The translations under genes were made by a program, and so were the position numbers. DNA of 64,000 nucleotides, from NCBI GenBank assembly GCA_945876035.1, contig CAMCMU010000020.1, forward strand, positions 1 through 64,000, written 5' to 3'. The DNA comes from Schlesneria paludicola DSM 18645. GTDB lineage: Bacteria > Planctomycetota > Planctomycetia > Planctomycetales > Planctomycetaceae. The notes under the pieces are model-generated. The model did not search any database. It was given only the letters and a program-made list of their open reading frames with translations, and had not been told where the DNA came from. Numbering within the stretch: the first letter of the stretch is position 1; each line of letters opens with the position of its first letter. Positions 28,396-38,039 of the stretch are shown here, piece by piece.

Positions 28396-31300
28396 CTATT
28401 TTTCCGGATTCACGATCCTCGCTCCACCCCAATAGCCGAACTCGTTGGACCAATCGTTGGCTTGGTTGACGATGTCGAGATTGAGTTCCTGGCCAGCGAA
28501 CTTGGTCAGGTCGACCGTGATCGTTCGCCAGCCTTTTGAACAGGTTTCATTCGAGATCATCTCATCGGCCATCCGTTGGCCGTTGCCTCGAACGACCAAC
28601 CTCCAGTCACCGTGGGGGTGGTGAGCGACGTCGAGAATCAGTTCTGTTTTCTTGTCGACAGAGGGGGTCAGTTTCATCGATAGGACACAGGGTCTGTCGC
28701 GGTTGATCGGGTGTGTACGCAGAACGTTCTCGCGACCGAGGTGTTCGGCGAGGAGGCCGATGCCCTGTTCACCCGATTCCTTCGTTGAAAAACCGGGTAG
28801 GATTTCGCCGACGAAGGAGGCGAAATCCGCGGGGTTGACGCTATTGCGTGGCAAGACCGCTGTGACACCTGGCAAACGCTTCGCTGTCGGGTCCCTCGGG
28901 TGTTTGTCGAGCGTCAGGAAGGCGAACAGGTCGATGATCTCTTGAGAGGTGAGTTGCTTCTCAAGTCCCTCAGGCATCAAGGAGAGTTCGTTGATTTTAA
29001 AGTCTTCGATCTCGTCACGCGGGATGACTTCCAGATCGCCGACGGAGACCTGAAATTTTGTTTCGGTCTGGTTTGTCTCGTCACTACTAACGCCGGGACG
29101 ACCGACGGCGGCGGGTTTGAGGACTGCGCGCTGAGGACTGTCTTCGATGAGCAAACCGCTTTGTACTCGGCCGGAAGTCGTCACGACGGTACAGACACGG
29201 TATCCCGCTCCGATCACCAGGCTCGGATCGAACACATTGGAGAGGAGTTGCGTGAAATCGTTACGGCCGTTCAAGGTGATGTCGGGGCCGATGTCGGGGC
29301 CTTCTCCGTAAATTTTGTGGCAAGCGGCGCAGACTCGTTTGAAAACCTTTTCACCGGCAAATTCATCTCCCGAAGTCGTGCGGATCAGTAGCTTCATCTC
29401 GGCTACAATCTTGTCGCGGTCCGGGTTGCGCGTGTCACGCACCTGGCCCCAGTGGCGATTGAGTAACTCGTTGATTTCCTTGTCTTTGAGAGATTGAATG
29501 CGACGCGTCTGATTCAGATTGATAGCCGTCACCGCAATCTTCTTCTCGCCAACTTGAATCAGCAGTTGCTTCGACCAGTTCGCTCGCTGAGTCAGCAGTT
29601 CGATGGCTGATGGTTGGAGACTCGGTTCCATCGTCGAGAATTGTTGCAGGATCACATCGGCAACCTTGGCGTCATCCAGCCGAGCGATCGCGCGCAGCAC
29701 CTGCGATTTGAACTCGACCGATTGATCGTCATCGGTCAGTACGTCGGAGACCGCCGGCAGCACCCCGTGATCCTTGGCGGCGATGAGTGCATTGAGTGAC
29801 TGCAATCGAACGTCCTGTGGCGTTCCACTGGCTTGGAACGAGCGTCTCGCAAAGCCGAGTCCCTGCAGATCGCCCCATGATGCCGCAAGCAGCATCGCTT
29901 GGTGATACAGCGGCGACTCGGGGGGGCCATCGTAGATCGGCTTCAACTCCGGACCGATCGCCATCTTCAGTTGGTCTAGGTTCTCGCCCTTCAACTCTGC
30001 GGACTGCACCTTAGCCGAGATGTCTTCCAGGATTTTCTGTCCCAGTTCAGGATGCCGCTGCCGAATGACGGCAAACAGCCTGCCGATGGGCTTGGCATCG
30101 AGCTTGTGACTCCCCAGAAAACGATCAACAACTCGGGGTACGATGTCGGCGACAGGAGCGGCTTGGAGATAGTTTTTTGTTTCCAGCAGTCGCACGAATT
30201 CGGCAGAGTGTTCCTCCAAATGCGGCTGCAGGTTAGCCCAGATGACGCGTGCCAAAATCTTGTCGTCTTTTGACTGTGCCAGATGGAACAGAAGACCCTC
30301 GATCAAAAGGGGTCGCGGCCATGTGTACTTGGAAATCGCGATCACATGCTGTAGACGAACCGGCTCGGCCAAGGGTGACGCTTGAGACCAGTCTCCCCAC
30401 CACGGATCGCGACTCGTGGTGGGGAGCTCGGAATAGACTTCCCGCAAGGCTGGATTTTCCCCTGAGAAACGGATCCGCCACGCCTCCGAAACAGGATCGC
30501 TTGGACCCTCGGTGGCCGGAATGTTGTTCAGATCCGACTGGATCAGTCCTCCGTCTGCCGTCAGATGATGACTAGCCGTCAGAGCGAATAAGGCCTGTCG
30601 GCGGGAGACTTTCGGCCCATTTCCTCCTGCCGCTTTCGCGAGCGCGCGGCGTACGGCGGGGGTCGCCCTATTGGCCAGCAACCTCGACGCCGTCGAGCGG
30701 ATGAAATCGTTTTTCGATCCCAAACGTTCGATGAGTTGCTCGTCAGTCTCCTGCGCCAGATCAAAGCCCTGTGGCGTGCGGGGGGAGTCCTTGTAACGGA
30801 CTCGGTACAGACGGCCCTTGAGGCGGTCAATGCCGGTGGGGTCTCGATTGGCGTCTTGATAACAGTGGTAGCGGTCGTACCAATCCAGAATATAGAGGCA
30901 GCCGTCGGGGCCCGTTTTCTGCACAACGGGCATGAACCACGTATCATTGGCCGTTAAGAAGTCCGGTTCGCCGAAGCCCTGATACGTCGCGCCATCTCGC
31001 TCGACACGATCCACGTTGACACAACCGCCGTGGATATTGCCCATATAGAGCTTGCCGCAGTACTGCTCAGGATAAGTATCGCTGTCGAAATAGTGGATCC
31101 CACAATAAGCCGCCTTCTGATGCTTGTGCTTGACGATGCTGTCGATCTTCCACGTGAACGGCGGATACGCCCCCCCCTGACGTTGGTAACTGCCGGTCTC
31201 GACCAGATGCCACAGATGATCGATCACGCACGCGCTGACAAATGCATCGCCCTCATCGTTGAAGGCGATGCCCCACGGGTTGCTCGTCCCTTCGCAAAAA

Positions 31301-32007
31301 ACTTGAAACTCACGCGTTTGGGGGTGAATCCGGAACATCGCACACGAGATGGGCCAGCCGCGATGCTCCTGTGTGTAATGGGGGTTCGTCGACGAGTATC
31401 TGACACGTGAGTTGTTCGCGACCCCATTGAGACCGTAAAGCCAACCATCGGGCCCCCAGGTCAGCGAGTTTGGCAGCTCGTGAGTATCCGCCCGCGCGAA
31501 ATCGGTAACGACGACCTCCTGTTTATCCGCCTTCCCGTCTCCGTCTGTGTCTTGGATAAACAGAATGTCAGGCGCATGGGCTAGCCACACACCACCGTGC
31601 CCGATTGCAATCCCGCTGGGGATGTTCAGGCCTTCCATAAAGACGGTAAACTTATCCATTCGACCATCGCCGTCGGTATCCTCACAAATCTTGATACGAT
31701 CCTTGCCAGGACCTGGTTCCCGACGCGGGTATTCGAGCGATTCGGTGATCCAGAAGCGTCCACGCTCGTCAATCGCCATGGCCACAGGATTGACGATATC
31801 CGGCTCTGCAGCCACAACCTCGACAGTAAATCCCTCGGGAACAGTCATCATCCGTGCCGCCGTGATCGGATCGCGGGGATCATTCGGCGGCCTGTCTTGC
31901 GCGTGAGGAATCGGCGGCTTGCTTGGCTCCGCAGCCAATGACGTTCGGTCACACTGCAGAAGAAGAATCATGGCAAGCGTCATACGAACCGCACGATAGA
32001 CCCGCAT
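28396..32007 (-). CDS. Very large PVC-type heme-binding CxxCH protein with propeller and HEAT-like repeats
   Basis: 1203 residues, ATG preceded by AAGGA. The signal peptide spans about 1-25. Residues 45-410 form a sugar-dehydrogenase-like propeller: VPEGFTVEVVAAEP, NPVAMAIDERGRFWITE, NSLTWGPDGWLYGLNG, NPWGIAFNDEGDAF, and GPDGCLYILDWYDRYH. Residues about 430-830 are helical HEAT-like repeats. CAACHKIYGEGPDIGPD (about 890) is the c-type heme site. The last 130 residues look like a carbohydrate-binding beta domain (GDWRLVVRGNGQ). This architecture is highly expanded in planctomycetes and is often annotated as membrane-bound dehydrogenase; substrates are unknown. It is separated by 312 bases from the oxidoreductase upstream. 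Confidence 0.9.
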   Translation of the reverse strand: MRVYRAVRMTLAMILLLQCDRTSLAAEPSKPPIPHAQDRPPNDPRDPITAARMMTVPEGFTVEVVAAEPDIVNPVAMAIDERGRFWITESLEYPRREPGPGKDRIKICEDTDGDGRMDKFTVFMEGLNIPSGIAIGHGGVWLAHAPDILFIQDTDGDGKADKQEVVVTDFARADTHELPNSLTWGPDGWLYGLNGVANNSRVRYSSTNPHYTQEHRGWPISCAMFRIHPQTREFQVFCEGTSNPWGIAFNDEGDAFVSACVIDHLWHLVETGSYQRQGGAYPPFTWKIDSIVKHKHQKAAYCGIHYFDSDTYPEQYCGKLYMGNIHGGCVNVDRVERDGATYQGFGEPDFLTANDTWFMPVVQKTGPDGCLYILDWYDRYHCYQDANRDPTGIDRLKGRLYRVRYKDSPRTPQGFDLAQETDEQLIERLGSKNDFIRSTASRLLANRATPAVRRALAKAAGGNGPKVSRRQALFALTASHHLTADGGLIQSDLNNIPATEGPSDPVSEAWRIRFSGENPALREVYSELPTTSRDPWWGDWSQASPLAEPVRLQHVIAISKYTWPRPLLIEGLLFHLAQSKDDKILARVIWANLQPHLEEHSAEFVRLLETKNYLQAAPVADIVPRVVDRFLGSHKLDAKPIGRLFAVIRQRHPELGQKILEDISAKVQSAELKGENLDQLKMAIGPELKPIYDGPPESPLYHQAMLLAASWGDLQGLGFARRSFQASGTPQDVRLQSLNALIAAKDHGVLPAVSDVLTDDDQSVEFKSQVLRAIARLDDAKVADVILQQFSTMEPSLQPSAIELLTQRANWSKQLLIQVGEKKIAVTAINLNQTRRIQSLKDKEINELLNRHWGQVRDTRNPDRDKIVAEMKLLIRTTSGDEFAGEKVFKRVCAACHKIYGEGPDIGPDITLNGRNDFTQLLSNVFDPSLVIGAGYRVCTVVTTSGRVQSGLLIEDSPQRAVLKPAAVGRPGVSSDETNQTETKFQVSVGDLEVIPRDEIEDFKINELSLMPEGLEKQLTSQEIIDLFAFLTLDKHPRDPTAKRLPGVTAVLPRNSVNPADFASFVGEILPGFSTKESGEQGIGLLAEHLGRENVLRTHPINRDRPCVLSMKLTPSVDKKTELILDVAHHPHGDWRLVVRGNGQRMADEMISNETCSKGWRTITVDLTKFAGQELNLDIVNQANDWSNEFGYWGGARIVNPEK

Positions 32008-32319
32008 GTCAAGATTTCCTTATTCGATCTGATGGATGAAAATCGGCATGCCATCCTATCGTATAGCCACTTTCAAGGGCACTGAATTCGACAGGGACTG
32101 AGGACGCGTAATCAAGTGTTCTGGCCAACGTGTTGACGGCTCTGTGAATCGTCGAGATCCGCCCCGCAACCACTGCGAAAGATTCGAAACCGACCGGGGG
32201 ATGATACGGAGGGAGGCGAGTTCTACCACAAGAGCCGGTGTCTGCTATCCGATTGGGGGAGACGCGACTCTCGATTTGTGGCAAGGCGAGTGAATCCGCT
32301 ATCCCACAAGAGCTCTTCA
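32008..32319. other. Intergenic region, no supported gene
   Basis: 312 bases between the Gfo/Idh gene stop and the start of the 1203-residue CxxCH gene, both on minus. It would contain the promoter of the latter. No repeat or strong hairpin was recognised, and the overlapping open frames look like shadows. Confidence 0.4.
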
Positions 32320-33438
32320 TCATGCCAGCGTGAATTCTGGCAACTTGACGATTTCCCCTCCTTGGAGAGCGGACTGATGAGCACAGAGGCCGACGCACGT
32401 CCAGTTGGCCGACTGCACCGCGTTGGGCCATGGGTCGCGATTGTCCTGAAGGGCGCTGAGCATTTCATGGACGAGATGGGGATGCGAACCACCGTGACCT
32501 CCACCCTGAATAAAAGACAGGTGTTCTGAGTCGTGGATCTCCGAGGGAAGTGTAAATTTGCGAATTGGCTCAGGCAGCAGTTGGGCATAGTCCGGAACAG
32601 TCACTTTCGATGGAATTTCCGACTCCGTTTTTTTTGCGGTATGGATCACATGCGGTTCGTGTTCGATCAGCGTCCACTCGAAGCTCTTCTTAGTGCCGTA
32701 GACATCGAAACTTTCACGGTACTGTCGCGCCGTGTCGTACAGAAACCGCCAAATATGAGCGGCCACGTCGCTGTTCTTAATCTTGATGTGACACGATTCG
32801 ACAGCGAATGTGTTGCCCGATTTCAGAGCAATGTCGTCACGAACCGTCCCTGATCCGAAGCAACTGACATACTCGGCAACTCCGTTGATGAGCCCCAGAC
32901 AGGGGCTGACAACGTGTGTCGCGTAGTGCATCGGAATCATCTTCTGCCAGTAGTCTGGCCAACCATCCATGTCTTGCGGGTGCGACGCCGCAAGGTGTTG
33001 AATTTTGCCGAGTTCACCGGTCTCGTACATCTCTTTGATGAAGAGGAATTCACGCGAATAAACAACCGTTTCCGCCATCATGTACTTCAGTCCTGTTTGA
33101 CTGACAAGCTCGCAAATTTGGCGACATTCATCAATCGTCGTGGCCATCGGCACGGTACACATGACGTGTTTTCCTGCCTTCAGTGCTTGAATGGACATCC
33201 AGGCATGGTCAGGAATTGGACTATTAATGTGCACGAAATCGACGCGGGGATCCTGCAATACCGCGGCGTAATCGGTGTAACGCTGCTCGATACCAAACCG
33301 CTCACCCACCGCGTCCAGATTTTCCCGATTCCGCTGACAGATCGCATAGACATTCGCGGCGGGGTGAGCTTGATAGATTGGAATGAACTCCGAACCGAAT
33401 CCGAGACCGATCATCGCGACATTGACGGGTTGGCTCAT
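32320..33438 (-). CDS. Gfo/Idh/MocA family oxidoreductase
   Basis: 372 residues from ATG 33438, which overlaps the stop of the upstream permease gene in ATGA. The frame extends 150 codons further into the permease gene and that part is rejected. The N-terminal Rossmann domain is VNVAMIGLGFGSEFIPIYQAHP, lacking the commonest GxGxxG spacing variant but typical of this family. DFVHINSPIPDHAWMSIQALKAGKHVMC is the usual dinucleotide/substrate segment; the catalytic Lys region here reads CTVPMATT, with Thr-Val in place of the classical EKP, so catalysis may differ. Such enzymes oxidise or reduce sugars. No signal peptide is present. Coupling to ABC-permease translation is an odd context. Confidence 0.88.
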   Translation of the reverse strand: MSQPVNVAMIGLGFGSEFIPIYQAHPAANVYAICQRNRENLDAVGERFGIEQRYTDYAAVLQDPRVDFVHINSPIPDHAWMSIQALKAGKHVMCTVPMATTIDECRQICELVSQTGLKYMMAETVVYSREFLFIKEMYETGELGKIQHLAASHPQDMDGWPDYWQKMIPMHYATHVVSPCLGLINGVAEYVSCFGSGTVRDDIALKSGNTFAVESCHIKIKNSDVAAHIWRFLYDTARQYRESFDVYGTKKSFEWTLIEHEPHVIHTAKKTESEIPSKVTVPDYAQLLPEPIRKFTLPSEIHDSEHLSFIQGGGHGGSHPHLVHEMLSALQDNRDPWPNAVQSANWTCVGLCAHQSALQGGEIVKLPEFTLA

Positions 33439-35840
33439 GGTGTATTCCTTGCTCTCAGTGCATTTCGTTGATGCGAAGCGTGTATTTCTTCCAAATCGTG
33501 GATCGTGGAACGTCTTGTCAGTCGGTGTATCAGGGCCATGCCGGCGAGCGTTGTCATGCACAACAACGCGGGTTGGTATCGTAATACCCCAGCTTCGTGC
33601 CGGAACAGCCAACCATAAAGACCCGCGTCTGGAATCTGGCCGCCCAAGCGACCGTGGAGGATGGCGAGAGCATTGTAAAGGAAGTGGAAACCGATGCCTA
33701 GAAACAGACTGCCTGAGCGGACGCAGATAGTCCCCAAGACGACTCCCAACAGCGCCGCGTTGAAGACCTGCTGGGGGATCATGTGGATCATCCCGAACGA
33801 CAGACTCGACAAGGCAATGGCCACCCCGATCTTGCCCGAGCGGCGGAAGCCGCTGAGCAGGAAACCACGAAATGTCAGTTCTTCGCAAATCGCGGGGACT
33901 CCGGCAAATGCGAGTAATACCAGCCAGAGTGGTTGATCGTTGCTCGACATCAACGCCAAGGTTTCAGCCAAACCCGGCGGAGGTTTTGGAAAAAACCATT
34001 GGAGACTGATCTGCAATTCGAGGGTCATTGGATGAATCGCAAACGGCAACAGTCCGGCCCACATCAATTGGCCGTAACCCGGCCATCTCAAGGAAAATGT
34101 CCGACGCAGGCTCGTGGTCAGCATCAATCCCATGATCAGCGCGGGAGTCGCGATCAAGGCAATCTGCTGAATCATCAGGAGTTGCATGGTCAGCAACGCA
34201 CGATTGTCATCGTTCGCACCAAGCATGGCGGTTTGCATCGCCTTCATGGACACGAATTGGAGCAATAGGATCACCAGAAAACAGAAACTTGCTTCTGTAA
34301 AAGAGGGGGTAGGCTCTTTGTCTCGTAACAGATGTCGCCACCACAACCGCACATCAAATCGCTCCGCCTCGCGAAACAGGACTTCCTCGCTTCCAAACTG
34401 TTCGATGGCCCACCACAGTGCGAGTAGACTGTAACCAATGGACGTGATCAGAACGGGAATCACGTAGAAGTAAATCTCTGAGGAAGCAGCGGTCGCTTTC
34501 AGCAGTCCCTTGAGCAGCAAAGCGGGCCCCACAACAGGCATGACGCTGTAGAACGGCTCAATCTCCGTGACCGACGATGAGCAAAAGACCGTCATTCCCA
34601 TCGTCACCATTAACAATGGCGTCAGATAGTACTGCCCTTCCTTGCTACTCTTGGCAAAGGTGGCGAGAGCGAGGCAGAGTGCGCTGAACAGACTTGCGAG
34701 CGGAAGCAGCATGATCACAACCCACACCAAAGACAAAAGGGGGGGAAGTGCCAGATCACCCAGTTTGGCGGCCGCTGCCCCGCCTGCAGAAAGCGAAGCC
34801 ATGTACTTCCCGGTGAATCCAAGGCTGCAGAGGTTGAGGAGCGCGGTGGAACAACTAAACAGCATGACGGTCAGAAATTTTCCAAGAACGATTTCGGTGC
34901 GTGTGGCAGGGCAGATGAGAAGCGTCTCCATCGTCCCGCGTTCCTTCTCGCCGGCCCCGAGATCCACAGCCGGATAGAACGCACCGGTCAATGCCATGAT
35001 GATCAGCAAGGCGGGAAACAACTTGGCCCAGACATTGGCCGCAACCTGACCACGCTGTGCCAGATCGAGATTGGTCGGATTCACGGGATTCGGAAGATTT
35101 TCGGGTAGGCCCCCGTCTTTGAGATAGGCCTTCAACAGGGCACGTTCCCATTCCTCAACGACGGCAGCCACCCGATTGTGAGCGATGACCGACTTCTCGT
35201 CCGCACTGTTTCGAACGATCACCGGCCTCGGAAAATCGAAGTCCCAAGAATCCGTCTGATCCCGCCGCGACAGGGCACTGTGCAGCCGCTCCAAATTGTC
35301 CTTGAATTCAGGCGGGATGATCATCAAAACTTGAATTTCACTCAGGGAAAATAGCGCATTGATCCGTTCGTTGAGGTTCATCAGTTGCTCAGTCAACCGC
35401 TGGCCCGCCGGCGAATTTTCCGTCTGACGTGCTTCCGACACCTGGCTTTGGAGTTGCAGACTTTTTGCCAGCAGGTCACGTAGTCTGTTGGCACGCTGTA
35501 GCAATTTCGCGCTTTCGACACCGTCTGTGGCCGACCGTTTGTCATCTTTTGCCGTCGCGTCGGTGATGACGCGCAACGTGTTGGCATCGGCCGAGGCCCG
35601 AAACCATGTTCGGGAAAAACGGTCATCCATCACCAACGGCAACAGGGGAAGTTGATCCGCGCCGAGAATCACCACCGTCCGTGACTGTTCCGAGAACAGG
35701 ACTGTCATCTGCACCATCCCGATTCCCATGACCGGATACAGCAGCAGTGGAAGGACGGCGACCATGAAGAGCGTCCGCCGGTCTCGCAGCTGGTCGAGGA
35801 CTTCACGACGGAATATCAGGAATGCATTACGCCACTTCAT
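33435..35840 (-). CDS. ABC-2 type permease fused to a CPBP (CAAX-like) intramembrane protease domain
   Basis: 801 residues. The N-terminal half is NatB-like: a cytoplasmic start (RNAFLIFRREVLDQLRDRR), one TM segment, a large extracytoplasmic domain (about 45-270), then six TM helices starting at KLFPALLIIMALTGAFYPAV with GAGEKERGTMETLL. The C-terminal third is a CPBP domain, with EELTFRGFLLSGFRR (about 655) as the EExxxR motif and FGMIHMIPQQ as the FxxxH motif, so the metal-binding protease residues are present. ATPase and permease are 81 bases apart. Na+ or antibiotic efflux is one idea for NatAB-type pairs; the fused protease suggests processing or immunity. Both are inference. Confidence 0.9.
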   Translation of the reverse strand: MKWRNAFLIFRREVLDQLRDRRTLFMVAVLPLLLYPVMGIGMVQMTVLFSEQSRTVVILGADQLPLLPLVMDDRFSRTWFRASADANTLRVITDATAKDDKRSATDGVESAKLLQRANRLRDLLAKSLQLQSQVSEARQTENSPAGQRLTEQLMNLNERINALFSLSEIQVLMIIPPEFKDNLERLHSALSRRDQTDSWDFDFPRPVIVRNSADEKSVIAHNRVAAVVEEWERALLKAYLKDGGLPENLPNPVNPTNLDLAQRGQVAANVWAKLFPALLIIMALTGAFYPAVDLGAGEKERGTMETLLICPATRTEIVLGKFLTVMLFSCSTALLNLCSLGFTGKYMASLSAGGAAAAKLGDLALPPLLSLVWVVIMLLPLASLFSALCLALATFAKSSKEGQYYLTPLLMVTMGMTVFCSSSVTEIEPFYSVMPVVGPALLLKGLLKATAASSEIYFYVIPVLITSIGYSLLALWWAIEQFGSEEVLFREAERFDVRLWWRHLLRDKEPTPSFTEASFCFLVILLLQFVSMKAMQTAMLGANDDNRALLTMQLLMIQQIALIATPALIMGLMLTTSLRRTFSLRWPGYGQLMWAGLLPFAIHPMTLELQISLQWFFPKPPPGLAETLALMSSNDQPLWLVLLAFAGVPAICEELTFRGFLLSGFRRSGKIGVAIALSSLSFGMIHMIPQQVFNAALLGVVLGTICVRSGSLFLGIGFHFLYNALAILHGRLGGQIPDAGLYGWLFRHEAGVLRYQPALLCMTTLAGMALIHRLTRRSTIHDLEEIHASHQRNALRARNTP

Positions 35841-35921
35841 CGAGTCGGTCTTTCGGAGTCACTGACGACATTTCCCCGGGGATCGATAATCGATCCAACG
35901 ACACAGGTCAATGTTGAAGAC

Positions 35922-36686
35922 TCAGGTCATCTGTTCCCCAAGACACAGGCTGTCTTCACGATCAATCAATTGAAAGAACAGTTCTTCCATATCTGGCTGC
36001 TCGTAACGATCGGCCAGTTCTTCGACGGAACCCATCGCGAGAATTCGGCCCTTGTAGATGATTGCAATCCGGTGACAAAGCTTCTCGACCTCACGCATGA
36101 TGTGGGTCGAATAAATGATGCACTTTCCCTGCTCACGCAGTGACTTGATTTCATCGACAACGTTGCGGGCAACGAGCACATCCAGTCCGGAGGTCGGCTC
36201 GTCGAAAATGAGCACGGGAGGATCGTGGACGATCGTGCGAGCAATCGACACCTTCTGCTTCATACCGGTCGACATTTTTGAACCGAGCACATCGCGGATA
36301 TTGTTCATCGAAAGCCGATCAAATAATTGACCGATTCGTGTCTGGAGTGTTGCTTCAGGGATGCCGTACAAGCGGCCGAAATATTCGACCATCTCCCAAG
36401 CCGTCATACGGTCGTAGATCCCCGTATTGTTCGACATAAAACCGATGCGAGACCGGACCTCTGTCGGATGAATCGCGACATCATAGCCGGCAACAAACGC
36501 TGTCCCACTGCTGGGCCTCAGCACCGTACTAAGGATGCGCAGGCAAGTCGTCTTCCCTGCGCCGTTGGGTCCGAGCAAGCCGAGGATTTCACCAGGCCGG
36601 ACCTCAAAACTGACATCCTCCAACGCCGTGAATCCCCCCGTTTGAAGGTCAGAAAAACGCTTCGTCAGTCGATCAACAGTTATCAC
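35922..36686 (-). CDS. ABC transporter ATP-binding protein (NatA-like)
   Basis: 254 residues, GTG start at 36686 with GGGAAG upstream. Walker A is GPNGAGKTT, the signature is [12 protein letters not shown], Walker B is [12 protein letters not shown], and the switch His sits in [10 protein letters not shown]. The long N-terminal phrase [20 protein letters not shown] is typical of the NatA/CcmA-like subgroup that pairs with ABC-2 permeases. The gene leads the minus-strand operon ATPase, permease-CPBP, Gfo/Idh. It is cytoplasmic and powers the permease encoded next. Confidence 0.95.
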   Translation of the reverse strand: MITVDRLTKRFSDLQTGGFTALEDVSFEVRPGEILGLLGPNGAGKTTCLRILSTVLRPSSGTAFVAGYDVAIHPTEVRSRIGFMSNNTGIYDRMTAWEMVEYFGRLYGIPEATLQTRIGQLFDRLSMNNIRDVLGSKMSTGMKQKVSIARTIVHDPPVLIFDEPTSGLDVLVARNVVDEIKSLREQGKCIIYSTHIMREVEKLCHRIAIIYKGRILAMGSVEELADRYEQPDMEELFFQLIDREDSLCLGEQMT

Positions 36687-36850
36687 GCAGCATACTTCCC
36701 GTTGTCAGTTGATGGGAGATTGCACCAATGACGGCCCTCCACCTAGAAAACCAATCGACTCCCGAGCGGAGCAGCCTCTCACCGAACCGCAAGCCTAGCC
36801 CACAATCAGCCGGCATGTCGTGATTTGTGGGTTGGGAAACACGAGAAACC

Positions 36851-38038
36851 TCAATTCAAAACCTGCAGGGCCACGTGATCGATTTTCAAAGCGGGTTTTC
36901 GCTCTTCACCCGCATCAGCGGAATCGATGTAATCATAAAAGACGTTCCGTTGACGCGGGATGTAGCCGGCCTCACGGATCAGTCTTTTGATCGTATCAAG
37001 CGTGAGGTGATGAACCGTCCCCGCTTCGGCAACGACATTTTCTTCAATCATCAACGAGCCCATGTCATTGGCCCCAAAATAGAGCGCCAAACCACCAATC
37101 TTTTCTCCCTGTGTCACCCATGATGACTGAATGTTCGAAAAATTGTCGAGATACAGTCGAGCCACCGCTTGCGTCTTGAGGTACTCGAACGATCCGGTGG
37201 GTGCGATGTGTGCCATATCGGTATTATTGGGCTGAAATGTCCAAGCGATGAAGGCCGTAAAGCCGTGCGTCTCATCTTGCAGTTGCCGCAGGCGTTCGAG
37301 GTGCTCAATCCGTTCAGCCAGCGTTTCGATGTGGCCGAACATCATCGTCGCCGACCCTTTGCCTCCGAGTTGGTGCCACTCGCGGCAGACGTTCAGCCAC
37401 TCCTCAGACAGGCATTTGCCTCGCGTCATTTCTTTCCTGACGCGATCGACCAGAATTTCACCGCCACCGCCCGGCAGGCTCCCCAGCCCCGCCACCTTCA
37501 ACCGTTCCAAGACCGTTCGCACCGGCAACTTGGCCAGCTTGTGAAGCGCATGAATTTCGGGAGGGGAAAAGCAGTGCAGGTTCACCCGTGGAAAACGATC
37601 CTTAATGGAACGAAGCAAGTCTTCATACCACTCGAGCGGCAAGTCGGGGTTCATCCCGCCCTGCATCAGAATCTGATCTCCCCCGAGGGCGACCGTCTCT
37701 TCGATCTTCCTGTAGATCGTTTCCTTGTCCAGCGTGTAGCCCTCGAGACTTTTTGGCTTGCGATAGAACGCGCAGAAGTCACACACGGCGGAACAGACGT
37801 TCGTGTAGTTGATGTTCCGGTCGATATTAAACGTGCGATACGACTCGGGATGCAGCCGTTTAGTCACCGCATCCGCAGCCGCCCCGATGGCGACGAGATC
37901 AGAAGACTCTAATATTCGCAGACCCTCATCCGGCGAAAGACGTTTTCCCGAGATGGCTTTGTCCAGCAGTCGATTCAATTCAGCACACACGGTTACCTCA
38001 ATCTGTTCACGTTGCCCGGTGGAGGATTCTTCAAGCAT
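36851..38038 (-). CDS. mqnC: Cyclic dehypoxanthine futalosine synthase
   Basis: 395 residues from ATG 38038, which begins one base after the mqnA stop. It is a radical-SAM enzyme of the futalosine route to menaquinone that cyclises dehypoxanthine futalosine. The cluster motif CSAVCDFCAF (CxxxCxxC) follows NIDRNINYTNV. GGDQILMQGGMNPDLPLEWY, LPGGGGEILVDRVR and MMFGHIETLAER are diagnostic for MqnC and set it apart from MqnE. Tight coupling to mqnA supports the pathway call. Menaquinone made this way implies no classical men operon is needed. The frame upstream of ATG 38038 belongs to the mqnA overlap. Confidence 0.95.
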   Translation of the reverse strand: MLEESSTGQREQIEVTVCAELNRLLDKAISGKRLSPDEGLRILESSDLVAIGAAADAVTKRLHPESYRTFNIDRNINYTNVCSAVCDFCAFYRKPKSLEGYTLDKETIYRKIEETVALGGDQILMQGGMNPDLPLEWYEDLLRSIKDRFPRVNLHCFSPPEIHALHKLAKLPVRTVLERLKVAGLGSLPGGGGEILVDRVRKEMTRGKCLSEEWLNVCREWHQLGGKGSATMMFGHIETLAERIEHLERLRQLQDETHGFTAFIAWTFQPNNTDMAHIAPTGSFEYLKTQAVARLYLDNFSNIQSSWVTQGEKIGGLALYFGANDMGSLMIEENVVAEAGTVHHLTLDTIKRLIREAGYIPRQRNVFYDYIDSADAGEERKPALKIDHVALQVLN

Positions 38039-38039
38039 C

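Noticed and set aside
33439-33888. 150-codon upstream extension of the Gfo/Idh frame
   Set aside because: It lies entirely in the CPBP-coding part of the permease gene in another frame; the ATGA overlap start gives the normal family N-terminus.
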